From: DASWRT01 sp036403035
GTDB lineage: Bacteria; Pseudomonadota; Alphaproteobacteria; ATCC43930; CGMCC-115725
Reading direction: 5' to 3'
Length of the DNA stretch: 28,891 nucleotides
Assembly: GCA_036403035.1 (NCBI GenBank)
Contig: DASWRT010000399.1
Span: 1-28,891 of the forward strand
Shown: piece by piece, positions 22,946 to 28,891 of the stretch
How the letters are laid out: every line of letters starts with the position of its first letter
Position numbering within the stretch: the stretch's first letter is position 1
Notes under the pieces: generated by a model
The model's database searches: none
Told to the model about the DNA's origin: nothing
Seen by the model: only the letters and a program-made list of their open reading frames with translations
Made by a program: the position numbers and the translations under genes

Positions 22946-23404
22946 ATGCTGGCCATGACCTACCAAATCCCGCTCGTTGGTCCGGTAGCCGTCGCCGCGG
23001 TGCGGCGGCGGGCGGCCGAGCGGGGACCGCTGTTCGACGGGATGCCGGGGCTCGCGCTCAAGCTGTTCCTGGTCGACCCGGTGGACCCGTGCTACGCCAC
23101 GTTCTATCTCTGGCGCGAGCCCGAAGCGGCGCTCGCCTTCCTGGGGGGCGCGTTCTTCGCCGCGCTCGTCGAGACGTTCGGACGGCCCGAGGTCCGGTTG
23201 CTGCTGCCGACGCGGATCGTCTTCCCGCCGCCCGAGGCGCGGCAGGCGGTGCTCGGCGGCGACAGCCCGGCGGCGTCGTTGCGCTGCCTCGATCCGCGGA
23301 CCGGCGCCGGGCTGGCGCTCGATTTCGGCGTCGCGGCCGAGGTCCGGTCGGGACGGCGCTTCGAGATCATGTACCGTGCGGAACCGCGAGGAAGAGGGGA
23401 ATGA
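22946..23404 (+). CDS. DUF4865 family protein
   Basis: A 152-residue protein that starts MLAMTYQIPLVGPVAVAAVRRR and contains FDGMPGLALKLFLVD and YATFYLWREPEAALAFLGG. These match the DUF4865 pattern, whose members often sit beside a tautomerase and a LysR regulator. The fold may be a ferredoxin-like monooxygenase-type barrel, which is inference. It is shorter at the C-terminus than I expect for the family. An in-frame ATG at 22955 is an alternative start. Its stop overlaps the SDR start as ATGA, indicating translational coupling. Confidence 0.8.
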   Translation: MLAMTYQIPLVGPVAVAAVRRRAAERGPLFDGMPGLALKLFLVDPVDPCYATFYLWREPEAALAFLGGAFFAALVETFGRPEVRLLLPTRIVFPPPEARQAVLGGDSPAASLRCLDPRTGAGLALDFGVAAEVRSGRRFEIMYRAEPRGRGE

Positions 23405-24192
23405 GCCAGCAGCAGCATAAGTACCAGCCGAAGATCGTTTTCGTGACGGGTGCCACGGCCGGGTTCGGCGCCGCGATCGCACGCCGCTTCGCCGCCGAGG
23501 ATCCGGGCGTGCGCATCGTCGCCGTCGGCCGCCGGCGGGAGCGGCTCGACGCGCTGCGCGGCGAACTGGGCGCGGACCGCGTCCTGCCGCTCGCGCTCGA
23601 CGTGACCGACCGCGGCGCCGTCGAGCGCGCGGTGGCGTCGCTGCCGCCTTCCTTCGCGGCGGTCGACGTGCTGGTCAACAATGCCGGCCTCGCGCTCGGG
23701 CTGGAGCCGGCGCAGCGCGCGAACCTCGACGACTGGGACTCGATGGTCGACACGAACGTCAAAGGCCTGATGTACGTGACGCACGCGCTGCTGCCCGGCA
23801 TGGTCGAGCGCAACCGCGGGCACGTCGTTAATCTCGGCTCGACGGCCGGCGAGTTCCCTTATCCCGGCGGCAACGTCTACGGCGCGACGAAGGCGTTCGT
23901 CCGGCAGTTCAGCCTCAATCTGCGCGCCGACCTGCTCGGCACCGCCGTCCGCGTCACCGACATCGAGCCGGGCCTCGTCGGCGGCACCGAGTTCTCGAAC
24001 GTCCGCTTCAAGGGCGACGACGCCAAGGCGGCCTCGATCTACGCCGGCGTCGAGACGCTGACGCCGGAGGACATCGCCGACGCCGTCCACTGGGTCGCGA
24101 CGCGGCCGGCGCGGGTCAACGTCAACACGCTCCAGGTGATGCCGGTCAGTCAGGCGTTCGCGCCGCTCGCCATCAAGCGCCAGGGGGGCTGA
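23401..24192 (+). CDS. SDR family NAD(P)-dependent oxidoreductase
   Basis: A 263-residue classical short-chain dehydrogenase, closest in appearance to YdfG/serine 3-dehydrogenase-type enzymes that oxidise 3-hydroxy acids. Cofactor loop TGATAGFG (16-23), NNAG (93-96), catalytic Ser147 (NLGSTAG), Tyr160 and Lys164 (YGATK) are all present. The basic residues after beta-2 (GRRRERLD) favour NADP. The C-terminal VNVNTLQVMPVSQ block is typical of the YdfG group. The start at 23401 overlaps the DUF4865 stop. The 3' end overlaps the convergent LysR gene by 43 bp. Confidence 0.92.
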   Translation: MSQQQHKYQPKIVFVTGATAGFGAAIARRFAAEDPGVRIVAVGRRRERLDALRGELGADRVLPLALDVTDRGAVERAVASLPPSFAAVDVLVNNAGLALGLEPAQRANLDDWDSMVDTNVKGLMYVTHALLPGMVERNRGHVVNLGSTAGEFPYPGGNVYGATKAFVRQFSLNLRADLLGTAVRVTDIEPGLVGGTEFSNVRFKGDDAKAASIYAGVETLTPEDIADAVHWVATRPARVNVNTLQVMPVSQAFAPLAIKRQGG

Positions 24193-25067
24193 CGGTCGCC
24201 GCCGCTGTCCGCAGCCATCGTCTCGGCGAGGATGTCGCCGAGCCGGCGCACCGCCGGCGAGGGCTCCGCGTCGGCGGCGTGCAGGCGGAGATCGACGGTC
24301 GGCAACGGCGGCAGCTTCAGGCCGCCCGCGGCGGGGCCGAGCGTCGCGAGCCGATCCGGCATGCCCTCGGCGGTCCGAACCGTAACGCCGAGCCCGGCAT
24401 CGACCGCCGCCCAGAGACCGCTCAGGCTCGGGCTCGTGAAGGTGATCCGCCAGGGAATGCCGGCCGCGTCGAGCGCGGCGATGCCGGCCTGACGGAACAG
24501 GCAGGGCGGCTCGAACAGCACCAGCGGCAGCGGTAGTGCGAGCGGCGTTGCCGCGCCGTGCCGCGGCCCGATCCAGGCGATCGGAAACTGCGCGATCAGC
24601 CGTTCGTTCGCGACCGCCGTTCCGCCGCCGCCCCGGCTGAAGAGCAGCGCGAGATCGAGCCTGCCGTGCGTCAGATGGTCGAGCAGCACCGCGTTGCGGT
24701 CGACCCTCACCTCGATATGCACCGAGGGATGGGCGCGGGCGAAGCGGGCGAGCGTCGCCGGCAGACGCGTCTCCGCGACGTCCTGCGGCAGGCCGAGCCG
24801 GACCGAGCCCTCGACGGCGAGGCCGCGCACCGCCGCGACCGCCTCGTCGTTCAGCTCCAGCATGCGGCGGGCATAGGAGAGGATCACGTCGCCCGCCTCG
24901 GTCAGGGCGAGGCCGCGGCCCTGCTTGCGGAAGAGCGGCTGACCGGCCTGCTGTTCCAGCTTGCGCATTTGCAGGCTGACCGCCGATTGCGAGCGGCCCA
25001 GCCGCTCCGCCGCCCGTGCGAAGCTGCCCAGTTCCATCGCGACCGCGAGCGTCCGCAGCACGTCCAT
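24150..25067 (-). CDS. LysR family transcriptional regulator
   Basis: A 305-residue regulator with the N-terminal winged helix-turn-helix (MDVLRTLAVAMELGSFARAAERLGRSQSAVSLQMRKLE, read in parts, residues 1-38) and a C-terminal periplasmic-binding-protein-like effector domain. I chose the ATG at 25067, which aligns with the usual LysR N-terminus. A GTG at 25088 would add seven residues. It is convergent with the tautomerase-DUF4865-SDR operon and is its most likely regulator by position. A long perfect inverted repeat lies just upstream of the start. Confidence 0.9.
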   Translation of the reverse strand: MDVLRTLAVAMELGSFARAAERLGRSQSAVSLQMRKLEQQAGQPLFRKQGRGLALTEAGDVILSYARRMLELNDEAVAAVRGLAVEGSVRLGLPQDVAETRLPATLARFARAHPSVHIEVRVDRNAVLLDHLTHGRLDLALLFSRGGGGTAVANERLIAQFPIAWIGPRHGAATPLALPLPLVLFEPPCLFRQAGIAALDAAGIPWRITFTSPSLSGLWAAVDAGLGVTVRTAEGMPDRLATLGPAAGGLKLPPLPTVDLRLHAADAEPSPAVRRLGDILAETMAADSGGDRQPPWRLMASGANA

Positions 25068-25096
25068 GTCGAGATTGACCGGTACCACGATGCGCG

Positions 25097-25130
25097 TTTT
25101 CCGAAGGGTCGATGCTGGTCCTTCGGAAAA
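25097..25130. promoter_or_regulatory. Perfect 11-bp inverted repeat upstream of the LysR gene
   Basis: TTTTCCGAAGG (25097-25107) and CCTTCGGAAAA (25120-25130) form a perfect dyad with a 12-bp spacer, 30 bp upstream of the LysR ATG and 32 bp after the MFS stop. There is no T-tract beyond the stem on the minus strand, so it is more likely an operator or autoregulatory site than an intrinsic terminator of the MFS gene. Confidence 0.6.
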
Positions 25131-25162
25131 ACTAAAGTACCTGTCGCGTCGTGTCGAGCGAC

Positions 25163-26422
25163 CTATTGCGCCGGAACGGCAATGTCGTCGACCCGGCGCA
25201 GGCTGGGGAATCGCCAAGCCCAGAGGATGACGACGAGCAGCGTGCCGATGCCGCCGATCAGCACGGCGGGCACGGCGCCGAGCCATGCAGCGGTGACGCC
25301 GGACTCGAACTCGCCGAGCTGGTTCGAGCAGCCGATAAAAAGAAAATTCACGGCGCTGACCCGGCCGCGCATCGCGTCCGGCGTCGAGAGCTGGATCAGG
25401 GTCGAGCGCACCACGACGCTCACCATGTCGGACGCGCCGAGCACGGCGAGCGCGGCGAACGAGACCGGGAAGGAGGTCGACAGGCCGAACACGACCGTGG
25501 CGACCCCGAAGACAGCGACCGCGCCGAACATCAGAGGGCCGGCGCGGCGGCGTAGCGGCCGGTTGGCGAGCGCCACCGCCATGGCGAGCGCGCCCAGTGC
25601 CGGGGCGCTACGCAGCAGTCCAAGGCCCCACGGGCCGACGAAGAGGATGTCGCGGGCGTAGATCGGCAGCAGCGCGGTAGCGCCGCCGAGCAGCACCGCA
25701 AACAGGTCGAGCGAGATTGCGCCGAGGATCGCCGGCCGGCTGCGAATGAAGGCGAGACCGGCGAGCAGCGTCGCCCAGCTCAGCGGCTCCCGGCCGGGTG
25801 GGCGCGCCGTCGCCGCCGCCGAGAGCCGTACCGTCGAGACGAGCGCCGCCGCGGCGAGGATGGCGCCGGCGGCGACCGCGTACACGGTCACCGGGCCGAG
25901 TGTGTAGAGAAGGCCGCCGAGCGCCGGTCCCGCGATCACGGCCGTCTGCTGCGCCGACGACCCCCACGCGATCGCGCTCTTGAGATGCGCCGCCGGAACG
26001 AGGTTCGGCAGGAGCGAGGCGTTGGCCGGGGATTCGAAAGCGCGCGCCGTGCCGAAGACGGTCAGCACGGCGAAGATCGGCCAGCGCGAGCCGTTGCCGG
26101 AGAGGGCAAGCGCGAGCAGCATCGCGGCGCAGGCCGCCTCCGCCAGCATGCAGACGCCGAGGATGCGCCGGCGGTCGAACCGGTCCGCGACGTGGCCGGC
26201 GACCAGCGCAAAGAGCAGCTGCGGCAGGAACTGCGCCAGCCCGACGAGCCCGAGATCGAGCGCCCGGCCGGTCATGTCGTAGACTTGCCAGCCGACCGCC
26301 ACCGCCTGCATCTGCACCGCAAGGCTCGCGAGCAGCCGCGCCGACCAGAAGCGCAGGAACGAGGGGTGGCGGAGGACGGCGCGGGGCGATGCGGGCGACG
26401 AGGCGCTCTCGGCGGCGGTCAT
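25163..26422 (-). CDS. MFS transporter, EntS-like
   Basis: A 419-residue inner-membrane protein with about 12 hydrophobic segments. The motif A-like loop GHVADRFDRRRILG between TM2 and TM3 and the FESPANASLLPNLVPAAHLKSAIAW segment are characteristic of the EntS/enterobactin-exporter-type MFS group. It probably exports a siderophore, drug or metabolite. The substrate is not decidable. It starts 21 bp after the stop of the conserved hypothetical gene upstream, consistent with co-transcription. Confidence 0.88.
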   Translation of the reverse strand: MTAAESASSPASPRAVLRHPSFLRFWSARLLASLAVQMQAVAVGWQVYDMTGRALDLGLVGLAQFLPQLLFALVAGHVADRFDRRRILGVCMLAEAACAAMLLALALSGNGSRWPIFAVLTVFGTARAFESPANASLLPNLVPAAHLKSAIAWGSSAQQTAVIAGPALGGLLYTLGPVTVYAVAAGAILAAAALVSTVRLSAAATARPPGREPLSWATLLAGLAFIRSRPAILGAISLDLFAVLLGGATALLPIYARDILFVGPWGLGLLRSAPALGALAMAVALANRPLRRRAGPLMFGAVAVFGVATVVFGLSTSFPVSFAALAVLGASDMVSVVVRSTLIQLSTPDAMRGRVSAVNFLFIGCSNQLGEFESGVTAAWLGAVPAVLIGGIGTLLVVILWAWRFPSLRRVDDIAVPAQ

Positions 26423-26443
26423 GCGACGGCGGCAGATATCGGA

Positions 26444-26872
26444 TCAGCGCCGGCCGTAGGGATAGCAGCGCGTCCGCTCCAGCGTGAGGCCGTAATGCTC
26501 GCCCAAGGTGCGGATCGCGTCGCCGTGCTCCAGGTACGGATCGGCGTTCTCCGGACCGACGACGATCGGGCGGAACGACCGGCTCTCCTGCCCGCCGGGC
26601 GGGAGCATCGCGGTCACGAGCGCCGCCCCTTCGTCGTCGCGCAACGTCAGGAACAGCGGCATCTCGCGCTGAATATGCGCTTTCAAACCGATCTCCCGCT
26701 CAAAGAGGGCCGCCGAGTGCGGCGGCTGATAGGTCGCGGCGGCCTTTTCCATCTCGGCACGGAAATACTTCTCGACGGCGTGCCGCATGATTTCGGATTC
26801 GACGCTGGCCTCGGCTTCGGTCTCGATCCGGAACCACGTTCTTCCGCCTGCCGCATCGCAAACGTATTTCAT
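26444..26872 (-). CDS. Conserved hypothetical protein (142 aa)
   Basis: A cytoplasmic protein without signal or membrane segments. It starts MKYVCDAAGGRTWFRIETEAEA and contains KAHIQREMPLFLTLRD, LVTAMLPPGGQESRSFRPI and VVGPENADPYLEHGDAI, blocks I recall from uncharacterised proteins of rhizobial and related genomes. The ATG at 26872 has a GGGAG Shine-Dalgarno sequence 6-7 nt upstream. An in-frame start at 26926 adds 18 residues without support. The function is unknown. It lies between an anion permease and an MFS exporter on the same strand. Confidence 0.78.
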   Translation of the reverse strand: MKYVCDAAGGRTWFRIETEAEASVESEIMRHAVEKYFRAEMEKAAATYQPPHSAALFEREIGLKAHIQREMPLFLTLRDDEGAALVTAMLPPGGQESRSFRPIVVGPENADPYLEHGDAIRTLGEHYGLTLERTRCYPYGRR

Positions 26873-26951
26873 ACCAGGCTCCCATCTGTATCCCCACAAA
26901 CTGGGATCAACATGGGCGGGAAGCAATCGTTTGCTGGTGCCGGACGCCGCA

Positions 26952-28163
26952 TCAGCCGCGAGCGAGCCAGAAGACGCCGAGCAGGATGGTCAGGATGGTG
27001 AGCGGCGCCCCGACCTTGAAGTACTCCCAGAAGCCGATTGCGACGCCATGTTGCCGCGCCCGCTGCACCACGATCAGGTTGGCGACCGAACCGAGGATCG
27101 TGAAGTTGCCGGCGAGCGTCGACGCCATCGCGACGGCGAGCCAGGCGCGCTGCGGATCCGCAAGCTGCCCGACGAACGGCTTCAGGACCAGCACGGCCGG
27201 GACATTGCTGACGAGGTTCGACAGGGCGGCGGTGACGATCGCGAGGCGCGGCAGCCGGTCGAGATGCAGCGCCCCGATCGCGTTCAGGATGTCCGGGGAC
27301 AGGACGCTCCGCTCCAGCCCGGCGACGACGATGAAGAGGCCGCAGAACATCACCAGCAGCGGCCAGTCGATCTCGCGATAGACCTTCTCGGACTTCATCC
27401 GCCGGGTCAGCAGCAGCAACGCACCGGCGACGATCGCGACCTTCGCCGGCGCTTGCCCCAGGAAAAAGGCGGCGACCATGCCCAGCGTGATGAGCACCGA
27501 TTTCAGGACCAGCGGCCGGTTGTACCGTGCCGCCAGCGCCTGACCGCGGAGCCGCTCGCGGGTCCAGAACTCGCGCGGGTAGAAGAGGGCGAGGAGGCCG
27601 ACCGTCAGCACGAGCCCCGCGGCGGAGACCGGCGCCAGCGCTCCGGCGAAGGCGCCGTAGGGCAGATGCGAGAAACTGCCGATCATGATGTTCTGCGGGT
27701 TGCCGGTGATCGTCGCGGTGCTGCCGACGTTCGAGGCCAGCGCGACCGCGAGGAGGTACGGCACCGGGTTGCGCTCCAGCAGCAGCACCAGCTCCAGGAC
27801 GAGCGGCGTCAGCACGAGGCAGATCGTGTCGTTGACGAGGAAGGCGGAGAGGACGCCGGAAACCAGCGTCACAGCCGCGAGCAGCAGCAGCGGGTGATGG
27901 GCGCGCGTCACCACCCAGCTATTGACCAGCCGGAAGAAGCCGGAGAGCCGAAGGTTCGCGACCACGATCATCATGCCGAGCAGCAGCGCGATCGTGTCGA
28001 AGTCGATCGCCTTGTACGCCTCCTCCAGCGGAATGACGCCGAAGCCGACCATCAGGCTCGCCCCGACCAGGGCCGCGCCGGCGCGGTCGAGATGAAAGCC
28101 CGGCAGCTTGCCGATGGCGATCACGAGGTACGTGGCGGAGAAGATGACGATCGCGGCGAGCAT
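26952..28163 (-). CDS. SLC13/ArsB-type anion permease
   Basis: A 403-residue inner-membrane transporter of the ion transporter superfamily (SLC13/CitM/ArsB/NhaD fold) with about 10-11 membrane segments. Two inverted-repeat re-entrant loops are visible: SNVGSTATITGNPQN in the first half and STLAGNFTILGSVANLIV in the second. The FLVNDTICLVLTPLVLEL segment is also typical. The substrate could be a dicarboxylate, sulfate, arsenite or Na+/H+. The sequence does not decide, and no ars or tricarballylate gene is adjacent. It starts 21 bp after the partial MFS gene, suggesting co-transcription. Confidence 0.86.
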   Translation of the reverse strand: MLAAIVIFSATYLVIAIGKLPGFHLDRAGAALVGASLMVGFGVIPLEEAYKAIDFDTIALLLGMMIVVANLRLSGFFRLVNSWVVTRAHHPLLLLAAVTLVSGVLSAFLVNDTICLVLTPLVLELVLLLERNPVPYLLAVALASNVGSTATITGNPQNIMIGSFSHLPYGAFAGALAPVSAAGLVLTVGLLALFYPREFWTRERLRGQALAARYNRPLVLKSVLITLGMVAAFFLGQAPAKVAIVAGALLLLTRRMKSEKVYREIDWPLLVMFCGLFIVVAGLERSVLSPDILNAIGALHLDRLPRLAIVTAALSNLVSNVPAVLVLKPFVGQLADPQRAWLAVAMASTLAGNFTILGSVANLIVVQRARQHGVAIGFWEYFKVGAPLTILTILLGVFWLARG

Positions 28164-28184
28164 GGCGTGAAAGGTACGGTTCGA

Positions 28185-28891
28185 TCAGGCTTCTGCGCTG
28201 CGGCGCCGCGGCGGCATGCCGCTGCCGCCGATGTCCCGCTCGCCGGGGATCGGCTGCGCGGCCGCAGACTGCCGCGTTTCCGGCATCGCGACAAGAAAGA
28301 GCAGGAATCCGAGCGCAGCGATGCCGGCGAGGCTCAGGAATGCCGTATGGTAGCCGTATCGCACCTGGAGGAAGCCGGCGAACGACGTGCTGACGGCGGC
28401 GCCGATCCCCTGCGCCGTCGCGATCGCGCCCTGGCTCACGTTGAAGCGGCCGGTGCCGCGAGTCAGGTCGGCGACGACGAGCGGGAAGAGCGCACCGAAG
28501 ATGCCGGCCCCGACGCCGTCCAGCGCCTGCACGCCAACCAGCCAGAAGCGGTCGTCCGACAGGGTGTAGAGCAGGCCGCGTATCGGCAGCACGGCGAACG
28601 CGGCGAGGAAGATCGGCTTGCGCCCCCAATCGTCGGCCTTGCGCCCGACGAGCATCGCCATCGGGACCATGACGATCTGCGCCGCGATGATGCACGCCGA
28701 CATGTAGGCGGTACCCGCCTGACGGTCGCCGAGCGCCAGCTTTTCGCCGACCATCGGCAGCATTGCCGCGTTTGCGAAATGGAACAGCGAGACGCAGGCC
28801 GCGAACACCAGCAGCGGCCGGCACTCCAGCAGGACGCGAAGCCCCGACGGGTTGTGCCCGGCGTCGGCGCCGCCGTCCGGGCGGAGGCCGC
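28185..28891 (-). CDS. MFS transporter (partial, 5' end outside window)
   Basis: The last 234 residues of a major facilitator transporter whose start lies beyond the right edge. The visible part is the C-terminal six-helix half, with the repeat of motif A (MLVGRKADDWGRKPIFLAAF), then LDGVGAGIFGALFPLVVADLTRGTGRFN, a block seen in sugar- and metabolite-efflux type MFS proteins. The tail after the last helix is hydrophilic and Arg-rich. The frame continues cleanly to the window edge, upstream of the internal ATG at 28808, so that ATG is not the start. Confidence 0.85.
   Translation of the reverse strand, partial: GLRPDGGADAGHNPSGLRVLLECRPLLVFAACVSLFHFANAAMLPMVGEKLALGDRQAGTAYMSACIIAAQIVMVPMAMLVGRKADDWGRKPIFLAAFAVLPIRGLLYTLSDDRFWLVGVQALDGVGAGIFGALFPLVVADLTRGTGRFNVSQGAIATAQGIGAAVSTSFAGFLQVRYGYHTAFLSLAGIAALGFLLFLVAMPETRQSAAAQPIPGERDIGGSGMPPRRRSAEA

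Noticed and set aside
1..28891. Mobile element, prophage, CRISPR or defence system
   Set aside because: No transposase, integrase, repeat-spacer array, Cas protein or toxin-antitoxin motif was recognised on either strand.

Overview
The window is a GC-rich chromosomal segment from an alphaproteobacterium, most likely Hyphomicrobiales (Rhizobiales). The evidence is the base composition, the SAM-II-type riboswitches ahead of metZ and cysI, the succinyl-homoserine type MetZ, and several small conserved proteins of a rhizobial type. The genus cannot be fixed from sequence alone. I see no insertion sequence, prophage, CRISPR array, rRNA or tRNA. Both ends cut through genes: an AraC-family regulator on the left and an MFS transporter on the right.

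Layout. 1-6182 is a mixed housekeeping region: a partial AraC-type regulator divergent from an EamA exporter, a secreted YncE-like beta-propeller protein, a rhomboid protease, a radical SAM enzyme, a small protein, and a DTW-domain tRNA aminocarboxypropyltransferase that probably starts at CTG. 6201-15744 (minus strand) is a sulfur-assimilation block. Transcription runs right to left: metZ with its own promoter and SAM riboswitch, then cysI, a siroheme-synthase dehydrogenase/chelatase domain, a 1-Cys peroxiredoxin, a divergent SUMT-like methyltransferase, the sulfate-binding protein, and cysT, cysW and cysA. 15745-16040 has no gene but has dense palindromes. 16041-19830 holds a TPR protein and a DUF4331 protein, divergent from a HupE/UreJ-like membrane protein with an EF-hand. 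19831-20641 appears gene-free. 20642-22257 holds a small lipoprotein and a zinc alcohol dehydrogenase. 22523-24192 is a tautomerase/DUF4865/SDR operon, convergent with a LysR regulator. 25163-28891 holds an EntS-like MFS exporter, a conserved hypothetical, an anion permease and a partial MFS transporter, all on the minus strand.

The main finding is the control of sulfur flow. Between metZ and cysI there is a sigma70-like promoter followed by two complete SAM-II-like aptamers in series, each with its own intrinsic terminator, before the cysI start codon. A third aptamer plus terminator lies ahead of metZ. The metZ aptamer and the first cysI aptamer share an identical 34-nt core, while the second cysI aptamer is clearly different in sequence. 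Sulfate uptake (Sbp/CysTWA), sulfite reduction (CysI), siroheme supply and sulfide incorporation into homocysteine (MetZ) would therefore all be switched off by SAM. The cysI transcript would have to pass two SAM-responsive terminators in series.
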